From the NCBI RefSeq assembly GCF_042726155.1, contig NZ_JBHXHV010000001.1, forward strand, positions 186,001 to 250,000: 64,000 bases of DNA, given 5' to 3'. The translations under genes and the position numbers were made by a program. This document shows, one piece after another, positions 16,078 to 24,900 of this stretch (positions are counted from its first letter, which is position 1; every line of letters starts with the position of its first letter). The notes beneath the pieces were generated by a model that saw only the letters and a list, made by a program, of their open reading frames with translations, did no database searches and was not told the origin of the DNA. This DNA is from Leucobacter sp042726155 (lineage in GTDB: Bacteria; Actinomycetota; Actinomycetes; Actinomycetales; Microbacteriaceae).

Positions 16078-16965
16078 CTACACGGACTCGTGTTGCAACA
16101 TCCTGACGAGGGCGTCAAGCTCAACGCCCAGACCAGAGGTGGGGTTCCAGACGGCCTCGTAGAAGATCTCCACCTCCATCCCGTCATTGACAACCGGTCG
16201 GTACCCTCTCTCGCTGACGCGTGAGATGGGGAGCAGCGCCGCCCCGAGTCCGAGTGTCGACCATTCTTCGAGCACCCGATAGCTCGCCGCTTCGCCGGGA
16301 TAGGCATGCATCGGCAGGTCGCGAGAAGCCAGAAGATCGCGTGTGAAGGTGGTGAGCCCGCAAGTGTCGGGCACGAGGATCAGCTGGCGATTGGCGAGCT
16401 CCTGCAACTCGATCGGGTCGCTCGTCTCCGCGTTCGCTTCCACGAACACGACCTGTTCGGAGTCGATAGCTCGGTGCTCGTAGCGGGGTAGCGGGCCGAC
16501 AGAGGGGATCACGATGAGATCGAGATCATCGGAGACCAGTGCGTCCTGCAGCTCAGAAAGGTTCGCCTCCCGCAGCACGAGGTCCCGCGGTTTAGCTACC
16601 GATTCAAGGCAGCAGACGGCGTTGTAAGCCTGAGCGATGAGCTTCGGGCTGATGAGTGGGGACACCCCCATCCGGATCGCCCCACCCGTCGGTTTCGTCC
16701 AACGCCGCGCCTCCGCCGACACGTTATCGAGACTTTGGATCGCGCTTTCGATGTGCGGAAGCATGTGCCTGCCGAACGGGGTGAGGGTGACTCCACGGGG
16801 AGACCGCTCGAAAAGCCGTTCTTCCAAGGTCTCCTCGAGCCGTGCGATCCCGTTCGACAGGGCGGGTTGAGTCACGCCGTAGGCGCGCGCCGCAGCACTG
16901 AACGAACCCGTTTTGGCGACCGCCCGCGCGTACCGCAGACTCTCCGTATTCTTCCGCTCAGCCAT
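16078..16965 (-). CDS. LysR-family transcriptional regulator
   Basis: 295 residues. The N-terminal winged HTH (LRYARAVAKTGSFSAAARAY, then GVTQPALSNGIARLEETL) has the LysR pattern, and residues about 90-290 form the periplasmic-binding-protein-like effector domain (IRMGVSPLISP, LDLIVIPSVGPL, LVPDTCGLTTFTRDLLA). It lies upstream of the SDR gene on the same strand. The ATG at 16965 lies 6 bases after the hexamer TACGCT, suggesting a leaderless transcript; longer in-frame starts exist upstream but lack support. Confidence 0.92.
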   Translation of the reverse strand: MAERKNTESLRYARAVAKTGSFSAAARAYGVTQPALSNGIARLEETLEERLFERSPRGVTLTPFGRHMLPHIESAIQSLDNVSAEARRWTKPTGGAIRMGVSPLISPKLIAQAYNAVCCLESVAKPRDLVLREANLSELQDALVSDDLDLIVIPSVGPLPRYEHRAIDSEQVVFVEANAETSDPIELQELANRQLILVPDTCGLTTFTRDLLASRDLPMHAYPGEAASYRVLEEWSTLGLGAALLPISRVSERGYRPVVNDGMEVEIFYEAVWNPTSGLGVELDALVRMLQHESV

Positions 16966-16977
16966 GATCGCAGCGTA
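16966..16977 (-). promoter_or_regulatory. Putative -10 box for a leaderless LysR transcript
   Basis: On the minus strand TACGCT is followed by six bases and the ATG. There is no Shine-Dalgarno sequence between them. Confidence 0.4.
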
Positions 16978-17098
16978 TCCCCCTATTCGGGTGACCGGCC
17001 GAACGGCGAGTGGTCGTTGGCATCGTCGCCGCGCTGAACCCGACTTCCGCCGCGCCTCACTCCCCAACAAGCGATGGATCAGGCGAGACCAGCGACAA

Positions 17099-17707
17099 TT
17101 ACGAGTGGAGTGACAGGACCGTCCCGCTGAGACGGTACAGCGCCGGAGTGACTGGCTTCCCGGCTCCCGCCTGGAACACGTCTTCGGCTCGGGCGGAGAG
17201 TTCGGCCACAGCATCGGGGTCATCAGCACTACACAGGTAGACGCTCGTTCGACGGGGGACGGCGACGATCAGGTCTCCCGGGATGTCGATCGTGGGCCGC
17301 CACCGCTCGGGATCCAACACAAGTGAAGCGCTCAAGTCCTCCTCGTCAGGCACCGTGAGGATATAACGGCCGTCCCTACCCATCACGCTGATATTTCCTC
17401 GCAGGCGCAGATTCCCGACCGCCGCCGCCTGAAGAGCTTCAGGCCCACCAAACGTCTCGACGTCGCGCTTTCTGACCGCTTCCCAGATGTGGCCGGGGTC
17501 AACCGCGAACCACACGTGCAGCCCCTCTACTACCGTGAAAGAGGCGGGGAATTCCTCGGGCGGGAAGCCCGGAGTCTGAGCGAGCAGGGTCTCATTCGCC
17601 TCTAGCCACTCCGATCCCGCCATCAGCGGCACAACCAGGTCACCCCGAACAGGCGACGCCGATCCGCTTGCCGGCTGCATCTTCTTTGACCGTGAAAACA
17701 GACCCAT
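17099..17707 (-). CDS. Hypothetical cytosolic protein, DUF1444-like
   Basis: 202 residues without a signal peptide or membrane segment. The order of elements (a Pro-rich start, WEAVRKRDVETFGGPEALQ, AAAVGNLRLR, GRYILTVPDEEDLSASLVL, DLIVAVPRRTSVYL, then a final helix) resembles the DUF1444/YtpQ family, whose function is unknown. The match is by eye and partial. The ATG at 17707 has GAGGAG upstream. Its neighbours point to no pathway. Confidence 0.65.
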   Translation of the reverse strand: MGLFSRSKKMQPASGSASPVRGDLVVPLMAGSEWLEANETLLAQTPGFPPEEFPASFTVVEGLHVWFAVDPGHIWEAVRKRDVETFGGPEALQAAAVGNLRLRGNISVMGRDGRYILTVPDEEDLSASLVLDPERWRPTIDIPGDLIVAVPRRTSVYLCSADDPDAVAELSARAEDVFQAGAGKPVTPALYRLSGTVLSLHS

Positions 17708-17892
17708 ACCCGCTCCTCAACCATCCCAAATCGCAGACGGTGGCGTTGTTTCACCACCCACACAGATCGTGACCATCCACTCGGACCCTGGCGAGTCCGA
17801 TGCTACTCGTCCGCCTTCGCTCTGACATATGGTGCCCTGGCCGTCACCACAACACAGTCAGGCACCGGCGGCAGCTCAACTTCATTTGTTGG

Positions 17893-17904
17893 CATACTTC
17901 ACCC
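17893..17904 (+). promoter_or_regulatory. Putative -10 box for a leaderless transcript of the membrane protein
   Basis: CATACT, five of six bases to TATACT, is followed by six bases and the ATG at 17905. Confidence 0.35.
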
Positions 17905-18816
17905 ATGACGATCTCACAGAGAGACAGCTCACAGCATCTCTCGCCCGTCCCTAAGCCGAGCTCATCAGCTCGCACTGGTCGACTGTCTTGGGCGATGGGC
18001 TTCCTCGCTTGCCTCCCCGTACCGATCGTGAACACCCTGGTCGCTGGCTTCGTCATGATGTGCGTCTACCCCGCGACAGCCCGCAAGGGACCGCCGCAGG
18101 CCGCTGAGAACGCCCGAAATGCTGCGAACTGGGGCCTAACGGTCGTCGTTGGAACCGTAGCAATCGTGGCGTATATGCTCGCGATGGGAATCGCCGACCT
18201 CACCCGCAGCTTCCTCCCGCTGGGGTGGGGAGTCATCGGGTACGTTGCCCTGTGTATCGCGCACCTCGGTGTGACCATCGCGGGGACAGCGCGCTCGGGA
18301 CGACGCGTGTTCAGCGGCGTAGTTGCCATCCCGCTCTTCCGACCTCCGAGAGACCCGGCCAACGCGCGACCGACTGAACGGCCCGATTTCCGCACTCGCC
18401 TCACTCCTCAACAAACGGCGGATCAGGCCGTCCTCGACGAAGCGTCCGCTCGACGCGCACAAGGAGAGCGGGTCAAGGCGCTTCGCGGCGTCACCGATGG
18501 CGAGCTCCGGATTTATACACGAGCAGAGGCGGGCCCGGCCTGGAGCGAGAGCAGCACTTCTCGGGCCGTGTACTCCGTGAGCGGGATCAGTGCGTTGGTA
18601 GCCATCGAGTCGGCGATTCTAGTTATTCTCATCATCGCGATGATGGGCTCTAGCAAGAACGATGGGGGCGTGTTCGTCGTAGGACTTGTGGTCTACGGCA
18701 CCGTTTGGCTAGCCAGCGCAATAGTGCTCACAAGTGCCGTCCACGCGAGACTCCTGCGACGCAAGCACGGCCTGCCCGATCCGGTCCAGGGCAGCGGACA
18801 CCCCTTCAAGGCCTAG
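17905..18816 (+). CDS. Hypothetical multi-span membrane protein, DUF4870-like N-terminus
   Basis: 303 residues. The first half has about four hydrophobic segments (LSWAMGFLACLPVPIVNTL, VVVGTVAIVAYMLAMGIA, VIGYVALCIAHLGVTIAG) with an arrangement like DUF4870/Tic20-like proteins. A charged cytosolic linker (about 160-230) follows, then two further spans near 235-290. The function is unknown. The ATG at 17905 follows a -10-like hexamer at leaderless spacing. Confidence 0.65.
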   Translation: MTISQRDSSQHLSPVPKPSSSARTGRLSWAMGFLACLPVPIVNTLVAGFVMMCVYPATARKGPPQAAENARNAANWGLTVVVGTVAIVAYMLAMGIADLTRSFLPLGWGVIGYVALCIAHLGVTIAGTARSGRRVFSGVVAIPLFRPPRDPANARPTERPDFRTRLTPQQTADQAVLDEASARRAQGERVKALRGVTDGELRIYTRAEAGPAWSESSTSRAVYSVSGISALVAIESAILVILIIAMMGSSKNDGGVFVVGLVVYGTVWLASAIVLTSAVHARLLRRKHGLPDPVQGSGHPFKA

Positions 18817-18851
18817 GCCAGACTCGTCCCACACTCCTGTCCCACACCCCT

Positions 18852-18915
18852 GCGAGCGGGGTAAGTTTCGCCGCGTGTTGCGAACGCAACACGCGCGACA
18901 AGTTACCCCGCTCGC
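18852..18915. repeat. Long imperfect palindrome (30-base arms, GAAC loop)
   Basis: Arms 18852-18881 and 18886-18915 match at their outer 13 bases (GCGAGCGGGGTAA) and inner 10 bases (CGCGTGTTGC), with a poorly paired middle. The arm tail CCCCGCTCGCGGGG (18906-18919) is repeated at 18922-18935. It lies between the membrane protein gene and the tRNA-Leu terminator and resembles a REP- or MITE-type intergenic element. Confidence 0.6.
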
Positions 18916-18996
18916 GGGGTGCCCCGCTCGCGGGGGTGCCGGGTTCGCAGGCACACGCACGCGCGCACCGATCGGCCGTAACAACGCCACACAACG

Positions 18997-19036
18997 CAGT
19001 AGGGCCCGAAATCGTTACCGATCTCGGGCCCTACTG
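18997..19036 (-). terminator. Terminator of tRNA-Leu
   Basis: A perfect 13-base stem (CAGTAGGGCCCGA / TCGGGCCCTACTG) with a nested ATCG/CGAT mini-stem begins 8 bases after the tRNA 3' end on the minus strand. U-rich sequence downstream is weak. Confidence 0.7.
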
Positions 19037-19043
19037 AATCTCG

Positions 19044-19126
19044 TGCGCGAGGGGGGACTTGAACCCCCACGCCCTTGCGGGCACTGGCACCTGAAGCCAG
19101 CGCGTCTGCCATTCCGCCACTCGCGC
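19044..19126 (-). tRNA. tRNA-Leu (anticodon CAG)
   Basis: The acceptor stem GCGCGAG (5', 19126-19120) pairs with CTCGCGC (19051-19045), with discriminator A at 19044. The anticodon arm CTGGC-TTCAGGT-GCCAG has anticodon CAG, and there is a long class II variable arm (TGCCCGCAAGGGCG region) and a T arm GGGGG-TTCAAGT-CCCCC. CCA is not encoded. Length is 83 bases. Confidence 0.95.
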
Positions 19127-19164
19127 GAGTCGTTCCTGAGCGCTACCACTCAGACAACTCCCCT

Positions 19165-19193
19165 AGCTTAGCAGCCGAGGCCCGACTCACCAA
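19165..19193 (-). promoter_or_regulatory. Promoter of tRNA-Leu
   Basis: On the minus strand TTGGTG (19193-19188), 17 bases, TAAGCT (19170-19165), about 38 bases before the tRNA 5' end. Confidence 0.65.
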
Positions 19194-19200
19194 AGCGGGC

Positions 19201-19206
19201 TAAACT
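19201..19206 (+). promoter_or_regulatory. Candidate -10 box of the fhaA-pknB operon
   Basis: TAAACT, back to back with the tRNA-Leu promoter, about 54 bases before the fhaA start. No good -35 is seen. Confidence 0.4.
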
Positions 19207-19259
19207 AAAGCAAACCGCCGCGGGTGTCGCCCGCGGCTGCGACAGGAACGGAACGATAC

Positions 19260-20177
19260 GTGGGCATACTGGACAGCGTCGAGCGCGGGCTTGAGCGTGC
19301 CGTGAATGGCGCGTTCGCTCGGACGTTCCGCTCCGGTGTGCAGCCAGTCGAGATCGCCTCCGCGTTGAAGCGTGAGCTCGATATCGGCGCGGTGATCGTC
19401 GACCGTGACCGCGTGCTCGCGCCCAACAGGTTCGTCGTCCGCGTGTCCGAGAAAGACGCGGATCGCTTGCATCAGCTTGGCGCCACCCTCGAACAGGAGT
19501 TGCGCGGCGTGATCGTGAAGCACGCAAAGCGTCAGAGCTACCAACTGCTTGGTGAGCCCGACGTCGAAATTCGTCGCGACAGCTCAATCACCGTCGGTGT
19601 GCTGCAGGTCGACGCCTCACGTGTCGAAGGCGCTGTCGACTGGGTAGCGGCCGTCGATGTCGATGGCACGCGGCACGAGCTCGCTCGCGGCACGACCACC
19701 GTTGGCCGCGGCAGCGACTGCGGCATTCGCATCACCGACAATGCCGCGTCACGTCGGCACCTTGAGCTGATCTGGGACGGCGCTGCTGGCATCGCGCGCG
19801 ATCTCGGGTCAACGAACGGTTCGAAGATCAACGGGCAGCGCTTCCGCGAAGCCGCCCTCTCCCCCGGCACGATCATCACGATCGGACAGACGAGCCTGCA
19901 ATTCCAGCTCGTACCCGGTCGAGATTCAGTTGCCGCGCAACGACCCTCCTCCGCAGCACAACGCCCCGCACCGCAGAGCCCCGCGGCACCGCAGCAGGCT
20001 GCTCCCAAGCCCAAGCCCACAGCCCGCAAAACGGCACCCCCGGCCGCCCCGGTCCCCGCAGATTTCCCGGTCACACCGCCCAGCGCGGGCCCATCGTCGG
20101 CCCCGCGCACCTCGAACCCGGGCCCCGCTTCCGACGCGGCGCCCGGCATCGACGAAGACTTCTGGAGAGGCCTGTGA
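19260..20177 (+). CDS. fhaA: FHA domain protein FhaA (DUF3662-FHA)
   Basis: 305 residues. The N-terminal DUF3662 domain (GILDSVERGLERAVNGAF at the start, then VQPVEIASALKREL) is typical of actinobacterial FhaA. A Pro/Ala-rich linker and an FHA domain are arranged unusually: the FHA fold lies at about 145-225 (TTVGRGSDCGIRI, ASRRHLELIW, DLGSTNGSKING), and the Pro/Ala-rich tail comes last. FHA domains bind phosphothreonine, here on PknA/PknB targets; FhaA is tied to cell-wall growth through MurJ in mycobacteria. The GTG at 19260 was chosen by homology of the start and the AGGAAC upstream. It is the first gene of the seven-gene operon; its stop overlaps fhaB by 4 bases. Confidence 0.93.
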   Translation: MGILDSVERGLERAVNGAFARTFRSGVQPVEIASALKRELDIGAVIVDRDRVLAPNRFVVRVSEKDADRLHQLGATLEQELRGVIVKHAKRQSYQLLGEPDVEIRRDSSITVGVLQVDASRVEGAVDWVAAVDVDGTRHELARGTTTVGRGSDCGIRITDNAASRRHLELIWDGAAGIARDLGSTNGSKINGQRFREAALSPGTIITIGQTSLQFQLVPGRDSVAAQRPSSAAQRPAPQSPAAPQQAAPKPKPTARKTAPPAAPVPADFPVTPPSAGPSSAPRTSNPGPASDAAPGIDEDFWRGL

Positions 20178-20755
20178 GCGAACTCACCCTCCTGATTCTG
20201 CGCATTGGCTTCTTGCTGGTGCTGTGGATCTTTATTTTTGCCATCGTCTACGCACTGCGCAGCGATCTGTTCGGCGCCCCGGTGCGCCGCATGAAGGGCG
20301 ATGCCTCGTCGCCGTCAGTGCAGGCGGTCACGCCGCAGGCCGCGCCGGCGCCGTCCAATGCGGCGGCAGCCCAGTCCATTGCGGCAGCGCAGGCTGCGTC
20401 GCAATCTGCTTCCGGCCCCGCCATCACCCCGAGCGGCGGTGCACTTCCCTCGGCTGGCGGGGGCGCAGCGCGGCACCTCGTGATCACATCGGGCGTCGCG
20501 GCCGGCACGTCAATCGTTCTCGACGACGACCTCGTCACGATCGGCCGCAGCAGCGATTCGACCCTCGTGATTGTTGACGAGTACACGTCCACTTACCACG
20601 CACGCCTGGCACGCACGGGCGATGAGTGGATCCTCACCGATCTTGATTCCACCAATGGCACCCGGCTCGACGGAACCCGCGTCACCAAGTCGTTGCCGGT
20701 TCCCCCGTTCACGCCCGTCACCATCGGCACGACCACGTTCGAGCTGAGGCCCTGA
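20174..20755 (+). CDS. fhaB: FHA domain membrane protein FhaB (FipA-like)
   Basis: 193 residues: an N-terminal membrane anchor (LTLLILRIGFLLVLWIFIFAIVYA, about 4-27) with LRSDLFG after it, an Ala/Pro-rich linker, and a C-terminal FHA domain (LVTIGRSSDSTLVI, DEYTSTYHARL, LDSTNGTRLDG). This is the FhaB/FipA layout, a phosphothreonine reader that in mycobacteria joins the FtsZ-FtsQ complex. The GTG start at 20174 overlaps the fhaA stop (GTGA), and pstP starts 2 bases after its stop. Confidence 0.93.
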   Translation: MSELTLLILRIGFLLVLWIFIFAIVYALRSDLFGAPVRRMKGDASSPSVQAVTPQAAPAPSNAAAAQSIAAAQAASQSASGPAITPSGGALPSAGGGAARHLVITSGVAAGTSIVLDDDLVTIGRSSDSTLVIVDEYTSTYHARLARTGDEWILTDLDSTNGTRLDGTRVTKSLPVPPFTPVTIGTTTFELRP

Positions 20756-20757
20756 GC

Positions 20758-22029
20758 GTGACGGTCACGTATTCAAGCGCCATCGGCTCCCACGTCGGCA
20801 TGGTGCGGTCGAACAACCAGGATTCCGCGTTCGCGGGCGACCACATCTACCTCGTTGCCGACGGCATGGGTGGCCACGCGGGCGGCGACGTCGCATCCGC
20901 GATTGCGACGAAGGCACTCGCGTCCCTCGACGTGCCGCCCACGGGCAGCCCCGAGGCAACGACCAATGTCTTGCGCACGGCGATCCTCGACGCAAATACG
21001 AAACTGCGCGCCACCGTGCGCGACAGGCCCGAGCTCGCTGGCATGGGCACCACCTTCACGGGCATCATCCCGGTGGAGGATCAGCTGGCCATTGGCCACA
21101 TCGGCGATTCCCGCCTGTATCTGCTGCGCGACAACGCGCTGAAGCAGATCACCAAAGACCACACCTTCGTGCAGCGCCTCGTCGACAGCGGCAAGATCAC
21201 CGAGGAAGAGGCGAAGATTCATCCTCGTCGTTCGGTGTTGATGCGTGTGCTCGGCGATGTCGACTCGTCGCCGCAAGTTGACACCATGGTCGTTGACACG
21301 CTGCCCGGCGATGTGTGGCTGCTGTGCTCTGACGGCCTCTGCGGCTACGTCGACGACGTCGACATCGAGAAGATTCTGCGCCGCCGCACGTCGCTCCAGG
21401 GTGGCGTCGACGCCCTCATCGACAAGAGCCTCGCGCACGGCGCACCTGACAACGTCACGGTCGTGCTCGTCGAGACCGAGGCTGCGCCCGCCGTGAACCC
21501 CGGCGACACCCGCGAACTCAAGCGCGAAGGTGCCCGGTTTGCCGGCTCTGCCGCGACGACCGATGACGCGATCGATGGCACCACCTCGACCGCTCGCAAT
21601 CGTCTGCTCAGCCGCAAGCGGCCCGTGCGCAAGGCACCGGTTGTCGAGGAGAGCCACTTCGAATCGCGCGTCGACGAGTATCTGGCCGAACTCATGGCCG
21701 AAACACGGCGCCGCAACCGTCGCCGTCGTTTGCTGTGGGCGTTCGGTGCGATCGCGGTGCTCGTCGCCATCGGCGGCGCGCTGCTCGTCGGCTACCAGTG
21801 GACGCAGACCCGCTACTTCGTTGGCACCGACGGCGAAACCGTCGTCATCTACCAGGGCGTGCAGCAAGACATTGGCGCGTTCTCGCTCTCCTCGGTCGCG
21901 GAAGACACCGAGATCCCGCTCTCCGATCTTGACGGCCTCGAGCAGCGACAGGTGAAGCGCACGCTGAGTGCTGGCTCGCTCGAAGAGGCGCGCGACATCG
22001 TGCTGCGATTGGGGGACTCTGATGACTGA
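20758..22029 (+). CDS. pstP: PP2C-type Ser/Thr phosphatase PstP
   Basis: 423 residues. The N-terminal PPM/PP2C domain (about 5-240) carries the metal-binding motifs VRSNNQDSAF, VADGMGGHAGGD, GHIGDSRLYLLRD, LCSDGLCGYV and GAPDNVTVVLV. A basic linker (RKRPVRKAP), one membrane span (LLWAFGAIAVLVAIGGALLV, about 329-348) and a small extracellular domain follow, as in M. tuberculosis PstP. It dephosphorylates PknA, PknB and their targets. The GTG at 20758 follows fhaB by 2 bases; the 3' end overlaps rodA by 8 bases. Confidence 0.95.
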   Translation: MTVTYSSAIGSHVGMVRSNNQDSAFAGDHIYLVADGMGGHAGGDVASAIATKALASLDVPPTGSPEATTNVLRTAILDANTKLRATVRDRPELAGMGTTFTGIIPVEDQLAIGHIGDSRLYLLRDNALKQITKDHTFVQRLVDSGKITEEEAKIHPRRSVLMRVLGDVDSSPQVDTMVVDTLPGDVWLLCSDGLCGYVDDVDIEKILRRRTSLQGGVDALIDKSLAHGAPDNVTVVLVETEAAPAVNPGDTRELKREGARFAGSAATTDDAIDGTTSTARNRLLSRKRPVRKAPVVEESHFESRVDEYLAELMAETRRRNRRRRLLWAFGAIAVLVAIGGALLVGYQWTQTRYFVGTDGETVVIYQGVQQDIGAFSLSSVAEDTEIPLSDLDGLEQRQVKRTLSAGSLEEARDIVLRLGDSDD

Positions 22030-23416
22030 TTCCCCGGCAGCGAAGGAGCCCCGCACCTTCGAGAAGACCCGCACAAGCGAAACCGTGCTGCAGCGCATCA
22101 CTGCGCTGCGCGCTCCCCGTAAGTTGCAGGCACTCGAACTGGCGCTGCTCGCGTTCGCGGTGGCAATCGGCGTAGCCGCCATCGTCATCATCGACCTCAC
22201 GATCGGCGGCAAGCCGTCGACCACGATGCTGCCCATGGGCATCGCGTTCGTGGTTGCACTACTCGGGTTGCACCTCACGATCCGTCGCATCGCCCCCGAC
22301 GCCGACCCCCTCATCATGCCGATCGCGGCAATGCTGAACGTGGTGGGCGTCGCCATGATCTACCGCATCTCGTTCGACGAGAAGGGCGCAGACCCGGTGC
22401 GGCAGCTGCTGTGGTCGACCATCGCGGTCGTCGCGGCGATCATCGTGCTCTGGGTGATCCGAAACCACATGGTGCTCTTCCGCTACACCTATCTCACGGG
22501 CCTCGCCGCGGTCGTGCTGCTGCTACTGCCGATGCTCCCGGGCATCGGGCAGACGATCAATGGCGCGCGCGTCTGGATTCACATCGGCGGTTTCTCCTTC
22601 CAGCCCGGTGAGATCGCGAAGATCCTGCTCGCGATCTTCTTCGCTGGCTACCTCGTGCGTAGCCGCGATTCGCTCGCCATGGCGGGCAAGAAGATTCTTG
22701 GCATCCGCTTTCCCCGCGCCCGCGACCTCGGTCCGTTGATCGTGTTCTGGCTCGCGGCCATGTCGGTGCTGGTGTTCCAGCGCGACCTGGGCACCTCGCT
22801 GCTCTACTTCGGCCTGTTCCTGTCGATGCTGTATCTGGCGACTGGCAGGATCGGCTGGATCATTCTCGGGCTCGGCCTGTTCCTCGCCGGCGGCTTGCTC
22901 GCCAGCCAGACGCTCAGCTACGTCGGCAACCGCTTCGCAAACTGGCTCGACCCGTTCGCAGACCCCAACGGCGCGAGCTACCAGATGGTGCAGGGCTTGT
23001 TCGGCATGGCCAACGGCGGCATGACGGGCACCGGCCTCGGCCAGGGGTACCCGGCCGTGACCCCGCTGTCGTTCAGCGATTACATCATCCCGAGCATCGG
23101 CGAAGAGCTGGGCCTGATCGGGCTGTTCGTGATCCTCGCCGCCTACCTATTGCTCGTCGGCCGCGGCCTGCGCATCGGGTTTGCCGGGCACGATGACTTC
23201 GGCAAGCTGCTCGCGGCGGGTCTCGCATTCACCATCGCGTTCCAGGTCTTCATCGTCGTCGGCGGCGTCACCCGGGTGATCCCGCTCACCGGGCTCACCG
23301 CGCCATTCCTCGCGGCCGGTGGGTCGTCGCTCGTCTCCAACTGGATCATCATCGCGCTGCTAATTCTGCTCTCGAACTCCGTGCGCAACCGACCGAAACT
23401 GGTGATTCGCGCATGA
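22022..23416 (+). CDS. rodA: RodA/FtsW-type peptidoglycan glycosyltransferase (SEDS protein)
   Basis: 464 residues with about 12 membrane spans. SEDS signatures include LLPMLPGIGQTINGARVWI, FSFQPGEIAKILLAIFFAGY, FQRDLGTSLLYFGLFL, NGGMTGTGLGQG and ITPLT-like VTRVIPLTGLTAPFLAAGGS. The enzyme polymerises lipid II, with the class B PBP encoded next door as its transpeptidase partner. The ATG at 22022 lies inside the pstP end; the stop overlaps pbpA by 4 bases (ATGA). Confidence 0.95.
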   Translation: MTDSPAAKEPRTFEKTRTSETVLQRITALRAPRKLQALELALLAFAVAIGVAAIVIIDLTIGGKPSTTMLPMGIAFVVALLGLHLTIRRIAPDADPLIMPIAAMLNVVGVAMIYRISFDEKGADPVRQLLWSTIAVVAAIIVLWVIRNHMVLFRYTYLTGLAAVVLLLLPMLPGIGQTINGARVWIHIGGFSFQPGEIAKILLAIFFAGYLVRSRDSLAMAGKKILGIRFPRARDLGPLIVFWLAAMSVLVFQRDLGTSLLYFGLFLSMLYLATGRIGWIILGLGLFLAGGLLASQTLSYVGNRFANWLDPFADPNGASYQMVQGLFGMANGGMTGTGLGQGYPAVTPLSFSDYIIPSIGEELGLIGLFVILAAYLLLVGRGLRIGFAGHDDFGKLLAAGLAFTIAFQVFIVVGGVTRVIPLTGLTAPFLAAGGSSLVSNWIIIALLILLSNSVRNRPKLVIRA

Positions 23417-24900
23417 ACAAGCCACTCAAATTCATCACGCGTGCCGTCTTCGGCATGTTCATCGTGCTGTTCTTCTCGGTCACCATGATTCAGTTCGTGC
23501 AGGCCGACGATCTACGCGCGAACTCCATGAACTCGCGCGCACTCAAGAACAGTTACAAGGTCGAGCGAGGATCGATCCTCGTCGATGGCGACCCGGTCGC
23601 GTTTTCCACGCCCACGGACGATGAGTTCCGCTACGTGCGCCAATACTCGAGCGGACCGATGTACGCGCCGCTCACGGGCTACTTCTCGCGCACCCAGGGC
23701 ATGACCGGCCTCGAGGCAGCAATGAACCAGGACCTCTCGGGCAGCGGCAACGCGCAGTTCTTCACACGCATCATGAACACGCTGAACGGCGTCGAGCCGC
23801 AGGGCAGCTCAATCGAGACGACGATCAACCCGGCCGCGCAGGAGGCCGCCTACACCGCGATGACCGAGAGCGGTTTCGAGGGTGCTGTCGTTGCGATCGA
23901 CCCGAAGACCGGCCGCGTGCTCGCGCTGACGTCGACTCCTGGCTACGACCCGAACGTGCTGTCGAGCAACGTCGACGCCGACATCATCACCAACTACCGG
24001 CAACTGAACGACGATCCGTCGCAGCCGCTGCAGAACCGAGCAATCGCCGGCGACCTCTACCACCCGGGCTCGGTGTACAAGCTCGTGTCGGCCGCCGCCG
24101 CGATCGAGGCGGGTAAGGCGACGCCGTCGACCGAGTTCGATAACCCGGCTCAGTGGACACTGCCGCAGTCACAGTCGGTGTTGCAGAACGCCTCGCGCAG
24201 CACCTGCGGCACGGGCGCGAAGGCAACGCTCGAGCAGGCCATCGTGATGTCGTGCAACATTCCGATCGCGGAGATGACGACGAAGCTCGACGACAACGCC
24301 GTGCCCGACATGGCGGCGAAGTTTGGCTTCGGGCAGGAAATGTCGATTCCGACACCCGTCACCCCGAGCGTGTCGCCGCTCCCCGAGGGCGGAGCGCAGG
24401 TCGCGCTCTCCTCGATCGGTCAGCAGGACGTGCGCGCCACGCCGCTGCAGATCGCGATGGTCTCGGCGGGCATTGCGAACGAAGGCGTTGTCATGAAGCC
24501 GTCGCTCGTGGAGAAGGTCATCACTCCCGATCTGAAGGTCGAGAAGGAGTACGCGCCCGAGCAATTCAGCAAGCCGATTTCGAAGAAAACGGCGAGTGCG
24601 ATTGCGGGCATGATGGAGCACGGCGTGAATACTCCCGAGGGACTCGCACAGAAGGCCGCCATCGATGGCGTCCGTGTCGCGGGCAAGACGGGAACCGCCG
24701 AGAACGGTACGGACGCGGACGGGAATGACCTTCCCTTTACGCTGTGGTTCACTGGTTTCGCACCGGTTGACGATCCACAGGTCGCGGTTGCCGTAGTGAT
24801 CGCCGATGGCGGCGGCGCGAACTTCGGAAACGAGGGGGGTTCGTTTGATCTCCCCACAGCTGTTGGAAAACGAGTAATGGAAGCGGTGTTGAGCGAATGA
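23413..24900 (+). CDS. pbpA: Class B penicillin-binding protein PbpA
   Basis: 495 residues: one N-terminal membrane anchor (AVFGMFIVLFFSVTMIQFVQ), the pedestal with KNSYKVERGSILVDG, and a transpeptidase domain with the active-site serine in HPGSVYKLVSAA (SxxK), SCN in IVMSCNIPIAE (SxN) and AGKTGTAE (KTG). The order matches mycobacterial PbpA, needed for septal and peripheral crosslinking. The stop overlaps pknA (ATGA). Confidence 0.95.
   Translation: MNKPLKFITRAVFGMFIVLFFSVTMIQFVQADDLRANSMNSRALKNSYKVERGSILVDGDPVAFSTPTDDEFRYVRQYSSGPMYAPLTGYFSRTQGMTGLEAAMNQDLSGSGNAQFFTRIMNTLNGVEPQGSSIETTINPAAQEAAYTAMTESGFEGAVVAIDPKTGRVLALTSTPGYDPNVLSSNVDADIITNYRQLNDDPSQPLQNRAIAGDLYHPGSVYKLVSAAAAIEAGKATPSTEFDNPAQWTLPQSQSVLQNASRSTCGTGAKATLEQAIVMSCNIPIAEMTTKLDDNAVPDMAAKFGFGQEMSIPTPVTPSVSPLPEGGAQVALSSIGQQDVRATPLQIAMVSAGIANEGVVMKPSLVEKVITPDLKVEKEYAPEQFSKPISKKTASAIAGMMEHGVNTPEGLAQKAAIDGVRVAGKTGTAENGTDADGNDLPFTLWFTGFAPVDDPQVAVAVVIADGGGANFGNEGGSFDLPTAVGKRVMEAVLSE

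Noticed and set aside
18841..18940. Possible CRISPR-like repeat array
   Set aside because: Only one palindrome and one partial copy; no regular spacers and no cas genes.
20773..22356. Long minus-strand open frame (527 residues) opposite pstP and rodA
   Set aside because: It is antisense to two well-supported genes, has an Arg/His/Asp-rich composition typical of high-GC shadow frames, and shows no family motif.
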